Assembly: GCA_033239125.1 (NCBI GenBank)
Contig: BSWB01000002.1
Location: 2,017,001-2,081,000 of the forward strand
Direction: 5' to 3'
From: Fagopyrum homotropicum
Lineage: Eukaryota; Streptophyta; Magnoliopsida; Caryophyllales; Polygonaceae
DNA: 64,000 nt
This document shows, piece by piece, positions 33,590-47,100 of this stretch; the first letter of the stretch is position 1; the number at the start of each line of letters is the position of its first letter. Under the pieces are notes generated by a model. The model had not been told where the DNA came from. It saw only the letters and a program-made list of their open reading frames with translations, and searched no databases. Made by a program: the position numbers and the translations under genes.

Positions 33590-36500
33590 TTATTTCTCAG
33601 AATGGCCCCGCTTGCCTTTGCGGCGCCCATGGTGGTGTGGATGGCGGAGAGGCTTCTTTGTTTTTTTACTGCAATGACAAAACAAACAATTGCTAGAGAA
33701 ACATGGAAAACATGACTACTTTGATCCTCACAAGTTAATTACTTACAGGAACAGTGCTGAGAAGATTCTAGACAAAATGAGAACTGGAAGGACCAGCAAA
33801 GCTGAGGCCTACATGATAGCATTAATGAAGTATTATCAACAAGACAACCATATTGCATATTTTATCAACAGATGCCATCAGACAAAGAAAAGTACAATCT
33901 TTAGCATTTAGAAAGAAGATATTGACTTACTACAAACCAAACCAGCTCATTTGTAGCAAGATGCTTCATCAATTCATGGTTGTTCATATTTTCTCGAACT
34001 GTAGCTTGAACCTGGACATGGTGTTTAGACAAACCACAGCTTTACATAATAATTTCTTCAGAACAAATAAAATAAACATGCAAAAGGGAAACAAGGAAGA
34101 GAAGTTCAAATGGAGGTCATCGCGTAGCTAAAAATTTCGTAGGCAGCACAGCCATCTACGGTTAATGATATTTTCTTATGGAAGGACCATATAGTTTCTT
34201 TCCAATAATCAACCACGCGCAAGATTAACCAACTCATCCACGGAAAAATTTCATAACTCAACTGAAGCCCCTGAAACTCACAAGGACGAGAATACAGATA
34301 TAAAACACACTCAAGCCTATTCATATGCCTTGTCAGTCAAGGTAACCACTTTAGGGCAAGCTTGCCTCCCACACTACTACTGTGATTAACAGCTCATATA
34401 AGTCTATAAGATACAAATAGCTTCTATTTTTGTCAGAAAATATTTGCTTTATGCAGCTTCATCTCTACCAAGTATAAATATCCAGTGTTTACTAGAAGTT
34501 GAATAGTAACTTCACAATTTAAACCATATGGCCATTTCTGATTGGATGACGGCAATCAAACAGATTGTCAATGTATGAGAACCCAAATAGTTTTCTACAA
34601 GACTTGATGCATGGTACAAAAGGAGTAGAATAAAGTTCAACAAATTGATAATGAAAAGATCATTTGCTTCCACTGGGCCCCATTTGTTTAGATGCTGATA
34701 CAAAAACCAGAAATGAATGTGGGGGGCTTGGGGTTAAGCATGACAGGAAGGGAGTGATGATGAGAAAGAACATAAGATCTACAACACCTGAAGATGATAT
34801 GCAGTTGCCATTTCAAGAAATTTCCTGTAACCATCGACAGCCTTCTTCGTGTAAGGCTTCAAAATGACCCTTGCGTTCTCAACATGCGGCTTTGCCACTG
34901 TAGCAACCTGATCCAAGTATGGCTTGCTGAATTTCTTAGCTTCCTGTCACCAGTTTAAATTAATTATCAGTGCACCAGCTAAATATCCAAATAAGAAAAT
35001 ACAATACAAGTTACCTGATAGTAAGGATCAGCTAATTCGTGTACTCTGATCACATGTGGCTTCACATTAGTCTTAAATGCTTCGTATGCCTCGACTGTTT
35101 TAGCACTGGCTAGTTTCAGATGAGGTTCGAGATACTCCACTGTTATCAGCCATTTATCCTTTGCAGCTGGTGCCCATTTCTTCACAACCCAGCAAATATG
35201 ATCAAAGACAACCCATTAGTTGGCGAAGAAGTGCTTTCAAGAGGAACATTTGGCATGATATTATACACTAGAGACAAATGTCTCTATCATCAAAGGTGCT
35301 ATAGTTTTCTAAAGAACCGTACCACTTGGAACAAGCGCAAGATTATTCAACTGTAATAACCAAATTGACAGTAGCATATATATGCCTTTATGTGTCCAAA
35401 AAATGATAGTGTTATAAGACAGGTGAAAAAGCAAAAAGAAGTTGTGGCAACAAAAAGAAAGGAGCATCAAAAGATTTAATACAAGAGTGAGGAAACATAT
35501 AGACTTGCAGTGAGGTGGCTTACAGTTTTCACGGTCTCTATGTGGGGAGTAGCCCATTTTTCAAACTCCGTATTCAGCTCCATTGTCTGGGGAAAATGTG
35601 AAATACAAAGCCAGTTGAAGAAAATCTTATTTTTAAAAAACTGTTAAGGAATAATAACAGTATCCCATGGAAGAACATCACATATATATTAAAAACCACA
35701 TAAAAACAAAAGCTGTCATGAAAAACATACCTTCTGGGTTAGTATCTTCATGGCAGGTTTTCCATGCTCAGCCCACTCTGTCACAATGAAGGCCTGCGGT
35801 AACCAATGCTTTAGAACTTGAAAAAGAGCTTACCAGAACAACCTCCACAAAAACCTTTATTATTTACCTGAATACGAATGGCATGCTCAGCAAGCCAAGG
35901 TGGAAGCCACGAACCATGAGCCTAAACATATAATTGCAATACATCCATCAGCCACCAAAGATAAGAAAATACATAATTGTGCATTCTCGTTGAAGATGAT
36001 AAAGAGGAGAAAATGTGGAGGCAGGGAACAAAATTGGTACATCAGAACACATGATGAATAAGACAATTGCTATTGCTAAACCAACTGCTCTAATCTTTTT
36101 CCCATCAATTTTGAAGGGAGGGATCAACTTTTGTAGGACTAAAACCTAATAAGAGTCTTAGATACATGGGTATATACTACCACCAATGAATTCTACAGAC
36201 ATATCCACACCTTAAGCTTAAAAAAATCTTCTGCCTTTTGCCCATATAATGAAATTCCTCAATTTTTATTAAGGCAATCAAGATTCCTCCCAATACTATT
36301 GAAAAAATATATGGTAGTCATAGCTCATAAGTAAAGCATCCATCCTAGAAGATTGATCCTGATCCATATACAGATTGCTAAATAAAATTCTTTCTGATCT
36401 ATTCACATCACTAAATAGTCCCCGATCTCCAATCATAAGTCACTCAAGGTACCCATCAAAGAGCACAATAGAATTGTGTAGCTCCAGTGAGTGATCCATA

Positions 36501-39298
36501 TACACTTGTTTCAACAGACTGCATCATTTTTTCCTTCCATACCTTGAGAAGCTACTACAGGTTTGATACCTAACGTAGAACTTGCTTGCAAGCGGATCCT
36601 CGATGTTAAATACAGGCAATTCCAGCTGGACCAGCTCAATTTAAACATATGACGGCTAAAGAAGGGTAGAAGAGAAAGAGATGATATTTGACCATTATAC
36701 AGAGAATTCAAGTCACAAATTAACGTTGTTTTAGCGCTATGTAGTTGTAATTTTGTGCAGTCATCCCTAGGTAATGTACTAATGTCAATGAAAGATGAAA
36801 ATGCATCATCAGAACAAAAGAGAAAGAAATGTCTTTGTATGCTGAGCATAGATATGAAGAAAATGCACAAAAACTCTGATAGGTAGAAAGATGAAACAAC
36901 ATTGTAACTCCGCACCTCCAATAACTCCTTAGATCTTGAGCTGGCCTCCAGTTTTGCCTTCATCATCTCTTCCTGGATTATATTAAGTAATATTTAAAGC
37001 TATGTAGCCACAGTATAATTACAACCCTTTAAAACCATCTGTCTCAATGCACATAAATACCTCAGCTGCTTGAAGAGCACGCTCTGTTTTTCGGATTATG
37101 GCTTTCTGTTCATCATTGACCTTCTGGAGCTGCAATAAAAATAGTGCAAGTATGAATCAATGGGAAAAAAAATCCGTAATATTTAACAGGCCTTATAAAA
37201 GAACATAACCCACTGATCAAAACTTAAGGAAGCAAATTAGAATCCTGCTAAGCCAAGACAGCCAATACCATCAATCCATGACAGAATGAAGCCGCCCACT
37301 AAACCTCTTTGAGCCATGTGAGATTCTATAACCTCCACTTATTTAACAAAATGAGTAAGCATACAAATTACTCTTGTTTCTCATCTACCCATTACCAGCA
37401 AGGGGAATTAATCTAAGAGTTGCTCTCAGTTTTCTATCAAGATTTTAAAACCATAGCCTACTCTACAGCCACCTCTTCTGATGCGTCCCACGTAAGCCGT
37501 AACGCCACTACCTCCATGTACGGAAGATTAAGTACGTGTTACTTATTATCAAGTTGAATCATCATCGCTACATTGCCTCATATGATGCATTAGGTTATAA
37601 AACTTCCCAAAAACACATGTTTGTCAAAGTATCCTAGTAGTCAACTATTTTGAAACCCAAAATCCTTTTGGAAGTTGGACCCTTGGCTGGGAATTTTCTC
37701 AAGTTTGACAAGGTGACATGTGCTTTTTTTAATCTGAACAAAAGCCATCAGATTCAGGAGTACTAGTTCGTACTCAAACAGATCCTTGTTTTGAGTCTCT
37801 GGAAGAAAAAAGCTTACATTCTTCAGTTTCAGTTTCAATTCCTCGACTTTCCGTTGAGCTTCATCAGCTCTGGCTTCCAGAACTTTCTTCTCCTTACTTT
37901 GTGTTTCCAACTCCTTCCTTAGCTGATCAAACTACAAAATGTAAAAGATGATTCAATAAAAAAATAGAATTTTATAGAAGATTATTATTCAGAATGCCTG
38001 TTCATTTAGGTAAGCAGTGTTCACCTGCTTTTGCAATTCAGCAGCCCGAGCATGAGCCTTGTCCACTCGCTCCTCTGCATCAGATGTACCTTTCGTCTAT
38101 GGAAAAAGAGCATTTTTTTACAAGTTGCAAAAGATAGCTTTACATACTACAAAGCATCTTTCATGCTCTTCTTGGATATACAAATGTCATTTGCAGAAGT
38201 AATTTTTTTTAAATTAGCTAATATAAGATAAATGACATTGACCAAATCCAGTTGCCAGACCTGGGTGGACTCTATCTCACTCTGCAACAGTGAAATGGTA
38301 TTGGATTTCTCTTGGATAACTTTCTCCAAATTTGTTACAGTCTCATCCTTGCTCTTAACATCCTTATCACTTTCAGCAAGGCGTGTCTCTAAAATAAAGC
38401 AACCAAGCAAAACAGTTATTTGACATCAGATTGACAACATAGGCACAACAAGTTTAAGCCCTTGCTTGTCATATCTCCAGTTTCTATGTCATTTATAAAT
38501 TCGGACTAGAAAGTCCGAAGCATCTACAGTGATTTACAATTCTTAGTTGCTCCAGTTTTGAGCTTGCAGTTGCCAAAAATACACTGATAAGTAGATGCAA
38601 AGATTTTGGCTTATCACAAGCAATTTCTTGTGCCCAAAAGAAAAATGTCAACCATGCAAATCCAAGATAACAGCACTTGGATCTTCAAAAACAAGCAAAC
38701 ATAAACTCAGGCAAGCCAAACTTTGAGAAAACGAAAACCTAAAAAAAAAAAAAAAGCAAGCTTGCGGGGGGAAAAAAACAGTCATACCAATTGCGTAGTA
38801 CAGTTCTACAAATAATCTAATTTGCATGGAAAAACGGACAAATTTACTCAAGTAGCAAGTCAAGTCAAACAATCATCCTTAATTCATCACTACAAGCTTG
38901 TTTTTATCAAATTTACCGGGTACAGAAGTTCCACACACACATTCTGATTTACACGGATAGAGTGACGAATGCAACCAAGTAGAAATTCAAGTCAATCAAT
39001 AATCAACTATTCTTCGGTAAACGCTTAATTTATCCAATCCAACACATATATAAACAACAACGATACAGACAAACGTCAAATCCAAAATCAAACGACAGAT
39101 AGAAAGAGAACCTAGAAGGCGGATCTCGGACTTGAGCTGATCTAATTCAGCCTTAAGAGACAAAGAATCGGTTCCTTCCGAGTGAGTCTCAACAGGAATC
39201 TGGACACCCTCATCTGCGGTAACATGAAAACCTTCAAAGCCAAGGGCAAAAAGCAACACCGTCGAAAGTACCAGCGGTAAGAGCTTGGTGGCCGCCAT
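33590..39298 (-). CDS. Signal-anchored coiled-coil membrane protein (At4g31340/At2g24420-like)
   Basis: Fourteen coding exons: 39298-39112, 38388-38261, 38096-38025, 37931-37818, 37129-37061, 36972-36916, 35921-35868, 35793-35731, 35586-35524, 35179-35015, 34943-34788, 34011-33931, 33808-33747, 33668-33590; 449 residues. Residues 1-28 form a signal peptide (MAATKLLPLVLSTVLLFALG). Residues about 45-245 are coiled coil. A HGSWLPPWLAEHA block follows, then a series of 11-residue-like units each starting with a PH or PY pair (TPHIETVK, EPHLKLA, KPHVIRV, KPHVENA, KPYTKKA), resembling amphipathic lipid-binding repeats. One membrane helix (about 402-423) precedes a basic, His-rich tail KKTKKPLRHPHHHGRRKGK. 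It matches what I remember of the Arabidopsis 'myosin heavy chain-related' proteins, whose role is unknown. It is probably an endomembrane protein with a long lumenal coil and a short cytosolic tail. Confidence 0.88.
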
Positions 39299-42200
39299 TG
39301 ACGACCGAAAGGCGAATCAATAAAGCTCCTCGACGGGATCCGAACACACCAGATAGAGAGATCGGAAGAAGCAAATCAAGGTTTTCAATCGCTCAATCTC
39401 TCTCAAAGATCCCAATCCCAACCTTTGGAAGATTGGTATATGATGATATGGAATCTTAGCTTATAGGAGATTAAATATCGGGTTTTTCCTTTTTCATAGG
39501 GCGTTGTTTTTTATGTTTGTGTTTGTTATGACAGGCTTGTGCTTCATAAGATTTCGACTAGTGTAGTAGTATCTTTATCTTTAGGGCATTTGGCATTACA
39601 TTTATCTATTTATATATTTATTAAAAAATGGTTTGTTCCCTAAAAATTTATCAGATAGATAAAAAAAAAACTTTATTTATGTGAAACTATCAAAAAAATA
39701 ATCTAATAAAATAAATGTTTTTAAATATGTTAAATTTAATTTTTTTCTTTATTCAACACCGAAATTACAGATCACGTGTATAATTTCGAATCTTTTTTCG
39801 GGATCATAACTTCGCGTTTGAAAAACATAGTTAGAGTCGAGTTCGAGCCAACAAGAATCAATATTCGAATTTTTAGGTAATTACGTGTTTCAATTCCAGA
39901 GTAGAAGTCATTTAAGAATTGACCTCTATTTCAAGATGTAGATGACTTATACTATGGGGACAACCCACAACTTACTTCTACTTCGACTTATGTCATATTG
40001 AACTCAACTTCTTGTACCCTAAATACAAAGTGACCTATATAATTATTGTGTTAAATAAAAAAACCAATGATACATCTAATATTTCTTAAATTTGTCATAA
40101 AATCTCTATATATTATTGTGTAATTTTTCATTATTTATGAAAACAAGAAGACAAAAGGTTAAACCAGTTACCATAAAATAAAACCTAGTTAAAAGTGACT
40201 TAAATAGACATGACATATTTGCCTTTCAACTCATGTAGACAAAATACATTACATTTAACCCCCTTATTAACAAGTTTTACCTTAAGTAATGACAAGGTAA
40301 AATCAAGACTTATTAGTAAAATATAATAAATTATATATATACATTGTATAAAGTAAACTTTAAATAGGTTCATTATGTTATGGTGTTTAGGGGAGGGGGT
40401 CGGGATAATTATAAATAGTTAATGATCATTATGTAATATTATGTAAAGTTTAATTAGGAAAATAATGATTGTTGGTTTATTTATATAGATTGATTTCATG
40501 TGACCTTATATATGTGAAATATAGTATTTTAAACTTGAAACAAGAAGTTATGAGATTTTTTTTAATCTTCTACTTAGAAAGTACTTTTTAAATAGATTTG
40601 TTCAAATTCGGAAATCCCGTCTGTCCAGAAAAACGGATGGATATGAACAAAGGAAGAGATCTGACTGGGCCAAAATGTCCGGCCCGTCGACCCGGCTAAA
40701 AAGATAAATTATATATGTTATTGTATTTATCATAAATATTAAGTATAAATGTAAAGTATTTAGAATAATTATGATAAATTTAATATATTTTACATAAATA
40801 TCTTAAATATAATATATATATTTTTAAATAAATTATATTTAAAATATTTTAATTTTTTTTTTAAAACGGGTACCCGCAAGCCCGCCTATCCGGGTCCAAA
40901 TAAACGGGCTCAATATTTTGTAATGCTCGGCCAAAGCCCGGTCCGAACCCGAATATAAACAGGTTTATTTTTAAGTTATTTTCAAAAATACTTAAATTAC
41001 AACACAACTGCAGTATGTTATTGTCAGACGGTAAATTTTGATAAAGTTGCATACTTTTCTAACCTCACTATAGTCGTATATATACATGCTCAATATTGTT
41101 TTCGCATGTGTAGTTTTATAAGTAGTCTTTTACTATTTATAATTTTACGCTTGTCTTGTTCTAGTAATATATTGCTTATAATCGCACTACAGTGAGACCG
41201 GTTATGTTTTATAACCAGGTCAAAGAGCAGTTCAAGAGCATAAAGATCTGACGACTTATATATCTAATAAGATGATGTCCTTTTATATGGGATATCGTAG
41301 CTGTCATTGTTTCTTTCGTTATTCTTTTATGAGTTGTTCACTTGTTCCTAATTTATGTCTAATAAAAAAAATTGAGGGAATTCTTGTACGAATTTTTGAC
41401 ATTGTAGGTTTTGTAGCGATTTCATTTTGAGGCGTTACAATATTTAGTAAAAATAAATTTATTAGCCATACTGGAGTAGACGATTCTTAGGTCATGTGCC
41501 ATTCATAAAACGATATAAAAGAACTATATCACATAGAGAAGATTCTTTTTAGTCTTGATATATAAATCTCAAAATATAAACGATACTATTCTTGAGGTAG
41601 GAAATTAAGTTTTGATTTAAAGGTTATTATTTTTTGATACATAAATTATTATTCAAAATTTAATAAATAATATTATTTGTGATTTTATTAAAGTTAATTC
41701 TTTTAATTATTTTATTGTGGCGTTGTTAATTTTAGTAGAATTGACATATGCGGAACGAGCAAAAATAATTTATTTTGACTGTTTTACGGGCCGGACACTG
41801 ATCGAGCCTGAAGCCTTGCAAAATTCCATTCGAGTTGGGTTCTGAGTCTGACTTTCGGATCTCATAATTTTTTCTAAAAAATATATTAATTATACAAAAA
41901 AAAACATGAAAAAGTAAATCAACTCAATAATTGATGAAACTTTAGTTTAATTAAAACTTATCTTATAACAGGATTCAATTATACATTTTATCTACTTTTA
42001 AAATATATTATATTGATACAAAAATCACCCCTCACCATCCTCTATACTTATCATGTATAATATGTTGATGTTCAGTTGGTGACTAGCTATCTTCATCCCA
42101 CCTCCTACCTCGTCCTGCCACCCTTCTCCATATTTTTGACAAGTTTTGTACTCGAGTACGATGATAACATATGTCCCGAAAATTCAAAAATAAAATATGA

Positions 42201-42870
42201 GTATATCCTTTTGTTGATATTTTATAGCTAGGTTGGTCACTTGTTTTTTGCTTTGTTAGGTTCGATGTTAGGGGCCGTTTGGTTTCAATCTTAAAATGAA
42301 AAACAAATATAGTTTGTTATAGAGGTGGTCATAAATCCCGATTAATCCCGTCTCGTTCCGGTCCTGTCCTGTTCCCGTCCCGATCCTGTCCCGATCCCGG
42401 TGTAATTTGAAGAAAAAAAAGTGGATTCCCCGTGAAAAATTTGCGGGACGGACGTGAGACGGAAATTTCTCATCCCGGTTTATCCAGTTCCGTCCAACAT
42501 ATATATATATATAATAATATTTGTATATTTTTAAAAATATTATATATATATATATATAAAATAGATAAATTATAATTTTAAGTTATAATTTAAAAAATAT
42601 TATTTTAAAAATATTTTATATCTTCAAAATTATTAGATTACTCATTCAATAATTCTTTGCTTTATTTGATAATACTGCCTCAAGCAAATAGAAAAAGAGC
42701 AACATTTCACCTCAAGCTTCAAAAGTGACAACAAAAAAATGTCATTCTCATTTTTGTGATCGATAGTTTAATGAATGTTATCTCTTGTTAATTATGTTGT
42801 TCTTTTTTGAATTTGAATCGGTAAGACATTTAGGTGTATCGTTAACTTGTATTTGTTTTGAATGTATCAA
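39299..42870. other. Gene-poor intergenic region with MITE-like scraps
   Basis: The first 150 bp are the leader/promoter of the minus-strand gene at 33590-39298. Beyond that the sequence is AT-rich with GC-richer islands that look like short DNA-element remains. About 40590-40972 has imperfect inverted ends (AAATAGATTTGTTCAAATTC against AAATAAACCTGTTTATATTC). Near 41785-41860 there is a CGGGCCGGACAC patch. At 42330-42490 there are runs of CCCGTCCCGATCC words followed by (AT)n tracts. No open frame here has family likeness. Confidence 0.35.
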
Positions 42871-42878
42871 GTATTAAC

Positions 42879-43772
42879 TAGGGCTGTTAATCGAAACCGG
42901 TTCGTGACGGAACCGTTGGAACCGAACCTGTTTTTTACGGTTTGGTTCGATTCCTCTTATTTATTTGTCGTTTTTATTTCAAACCGAACCGTTATGGAAA
43001 CGGTTTGGTTCGGTTAGGTTCCTTAAAACAAAAATAGATCGGAACCGTTTATACTTTTAGGTAAACTAGTAAATGTAAAATAACATAATATATAACAAAA
43101 AAAAAGTTAAAAAAAGGTATTGGTCTCTTTCTTTGGTATAATGACTATAATATTGTCTTATGTTCCTCTCTCACATTCATTTGTTCCTCACTAAATCGGT
43201 TTCTCTAGTTGTTCAATAACTTCTTTAACTAGGTTTGTCTTCAATCCAGAATTTCTTTGTCTACAACCATTTTTTTGTTAGTTTCTTTAACTTAAACTAT
43301 CAAAAAATTGAATTATCCCATTTATAAGACAATGGGTGTAGTTCGTCGAGATAAATGAGGTTTCAATTTTATCTTCCGTTATAGCAGTGCTTAACTACTT
43401 GTTATAAGGCATTCTTGAGTTATTGAGAATTAGAAAAAATTAAGACAAAACATGTAAAAATTAAAAACATCTATATTCTTAAATAAAATTAAAGTATTTG
43501 GACCTTCCTCCTACAATTCATATGCAAATGAAAGTCGTTAAATAGTTCTTGTTAGGTCCAAAACGGTTTCTTTGTAAATCGGTTCCAAACGGTTCCACTC
43601 ATTAAAAAAATACAAGAGCCGAACCGTATACCTAAAATGGTTCGGTTCCTTATTTGGTTCGGTTCCAAACGGTTCCACCTCTTAAAAGTACAGGAACCAA
43701 ACCGCATAACTAAACGAGATCGGTTCTTGGTTCCTAAAAAATCATTGTTTAGGAATAGTTTTAATAGCCCTA
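42879..43772. mobile_element. hAT-type non-autonomous element
   Basis: An 894-bp element. The ends are TAGGGCTGTTAA on the left and the reverse complement of TAGGGCTATTAA on the right, flanked by an exact 8-bp duplication GTATTAAC (42871-42878 and 43773-43780). Eight-base target duplications and a TAGGG terminus fit the hAT class. The subterminal regions are dense in ACCGGTT / GGTTCGGTTCC words in both orientations, typical of transposase-binding arrays. No transposase is present. Confidence 0.8.
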
Positions 43773-44151
43773 GTATTAACTATTTATTTTTAATTTTTTT
43801 TAATACTTGTGAATTTTTTAACGTCAATTATTAAGATTGGAGGAAGTATTTAATAAAAAACTTTATGCAACAATTTATCCCCTTTAAAAGTCAGGTTCTA
43901 TCCTCCTTCTTTATCTTATTTTCTATTTATTTGACGACGAGTAATTATTTTATGTTATTAGGGTAAATATATAATTTTATCTGTGAATAATAAACCTTGA
44001 ATTATCCAATATAAAATATTTAAAAATAATTAATTAGATTATACTCCATAGTCTCCATTAGATACTACTGTACAGTCTGTACCTAGTACCAACCAATGGA
44101 AGAGTGAATAATATTTTGAACAAATCTTCTCGAAATGAAGTCACCAACACG

Positions 44152-47100
44152 ATGCTGTTAAGATTTGCCCAGTCTCCCTACATATGCCCTCTCAGATTTC
44201 CTTCCTCTCCTAAAATCCCCAAATTCATCTTCTTCTCAGGTATCCAAAAATTCTTCCTTTTCATCTCTTCCCTTTCCCTTTCCATGGCGCATTGCAATTT
44301 GTACTTCTAGATCGTTTATTTTTGTGATTTAACTTTGGTTTTGCAGGAAGTAAGGTGTTGAAGAGAAACGCGGTGCAGAATTGCGTTAATCGTGTTGGTA
44401 GTAGCGTCGGACGACATCAATTAGAAGATCGCATGGCGGTGGAGGGGAACGAAGGATGCGTAGAAGTTAATAGAAGTCTTTATCCCCCAATTGAACCCTA
44501 TAGCTCCGGGTTTTTGAAGGTTTCTGATCTTCACTCGCTTTACTGGGAGCAATCTGGGAATCCTGATGGACATGTGAGTTGTGGAATTATGAGTTATGTT
44601 CTTGGTTTGATGGTGTGTTTGTGCTAAGTTATAACATGAAGATTAGTGACATATAATTGAGAGGGTAGTTGGATAGAGTCATATTTTGTTGATTGGAGCT
44701 AACTAACAAGCATAGCGTCTTATGCAAGTTTGGAAGTTGATTTTGAGTTCCTTTATTTTGGCTTAATATATTTTTGAGATCTCTATTATATGTAAAATGA
44801 GATTGCATATACTATCAGTCTATCACTATTGAGGCCTGACTACCTTTTTTGCAGCCTGTTGTGTTTCTTCATGGTGGTCCAGGTGGCGGGACTTCTCCCA
44901 GCAACAGAAAATTCTTTGATCCTGAATTTTACCGGATAGTTTTATTTGATCAGGTTGATTCCTTCATCATGCTATGAAATCAGTAATTTGGAACCCTTTT
45001 CAGAGTTTGGACAATGTGATCACGAAACTTAACTATCTTGTACTGCTATTTGACAGCGGGGTTCAGGCAAGAGTACTCCTCATGCTTGCTTGGAGGAGAA
45101 TACAACATGGGATCTTGTTGCAGACATTGAAAAATTAAGGGAGCATTTGGAGATTCCAGAGTGGCAGGTATTTGGTGGTTCATGGGGAAGTACATTGGCT
45201 CTAACCTACAGTCAATCACACCCTGATAAGGTGTTCTCTTGAGCTGAGTCACTTGTTTCACTTTCTACCATGGAATGGTTTATATAATCGTTTACCTGAA
45301 CTGAAATAATCTTGTTGTCATAGGTTACAAGTTTGATTCTTCGAGGGATCTTTATGTTGCGTAAGAAGGAGATTGACTGGTTCTATGAGGGAGGTGCTGC
45401 TGCCATCTTCCCTGATGGTAAGATTTCCATATGAGTTACGAAGTTAAGAGAGTGACTAAGGATAATGTTTGATTTTTTTCATAAATTCAGATGTGATGTC
45501 ATGGTTTGGGTATTTCTTGTATTTGGGATCTTGCGTAGATGGCCGTTTTTTTTATGTGGCTGTTTGTCATTAAATATTCTATTTTGATTCTTCTTGAAAA
45601 GCATGGGAGCCGTTTAGGGATCTTATTCCAGAAAACGAGAGGGACTCTTTTGTTAATGCCTACCACAAGAGGTTGAATGCTGAAGATGTTAAAACACAAG
45701 TAAGGCTTTTAATTTTAAGAGCTGTTTTATAGTTTTACTATGCACGTCTGTTTAGTGCACTCCGTGTGGGAATTCCCTTGTCAACTTGCTTTTTGTGAAA
45801 ACACAAGTAAGGTTTTTAAAATTTCTGTTGGAGTTGTACACTCCTAAATATTCATTTTTCATCCTTGATAACAAGAATCATCAAATATTTTATATAGATT
45901 TCTTTCTGAATGTAGAGTTTAAATGTTTTTATAGGATAATGTATCCTTGTTTATAGTTTTAGTAGTAATATTAGGCAATGTTCACAAATTTTAATATTCC
46001 TTTCTTCTCTTTACTGTTTTAAGCTGCACGAACTATCCTCTACACTATGCCGAACTTATTCAAACTTGGGTTTTCTTTTAAAAATTTAAAAACGGGGGAG
46101 TAATATGGCTAAGCAGTATCCTTGTTTTTCTTTTGGAACAACTTGTGGATTCTTACATACCGTACTTAATATACATATATGTCAAGGTGAAAAGGGTTGA
46201 ACAACTTGTGGATGCTTTCTCTCAGTCCGGTGGGCTCTTTGAAGCATTAGAAATTAGTAGTTCGATAACAAAATCCGTTTTCTTCTATAGAGATTAATTC
46301 CTCAATTACCAAAAATGATGCCTGTCTAAGCACATTCACTTCTTCCATATCACCAGAATTCCGTTTTCGATAACAAAATCCGTTTTACCTCTTTTTTTGG
46401 AGCATATAGAGGACTTTCATGTCATTTCGAGTGCCTTATCCTTTCTTTTTCATTTTTTGTGTGTGAAAGATCTTGTTTGAAAGGGATTCTAACTGTCATG
46501 ATGCTTACTGTTGTATAAAAGCTTGTCAGGTGGAGAATCCCTCCATGATTGATAGGAATTTAAGTCAGGAAACAAATTGTTTTTTTTTATTCTAAGAGGA
46601 AGTAAGATGTTTCCTTCTTAAGTTTGTAAAATATAATGACGTGTAACTTCTGTTAAATGGCTTCTTTATTTTCCATTTTTTTTAATTCTAGATCTTATGT
46701 AGCGTATTTTGTGTTGCTATATTCTCTTGTGGGTTATACTTTCCATTATAGAAGAAGGAAATAATGATCTCATTTTTTCCCTTCTGCAGCATGCAGCTGC
46801 AAGAGCATGGACTACATGGGAGTTGATGACTGCCCATCTTCTTCCGGATGAGGAGAACATCAAGCGAGGAGATGATGATAATTTTGCTTTGGTAAGATTT
46901 ATAAATGGCAGGGACTTGTATTTTATGAGCCCGGATCACATTTTTAGTACAAGAATCAGGAATTCAGTGTTGTGTATGAGTTAATCATCATTGGTAATGA
47001 TAAATCCTGATTTCTGGATTATTTTCCCGTGAGAGGGCTTAGTGTCGATCATAATTTTTCCGTTTCCTCTTTCTTGACGCTAGTCTGAGTAATTGTGTAT

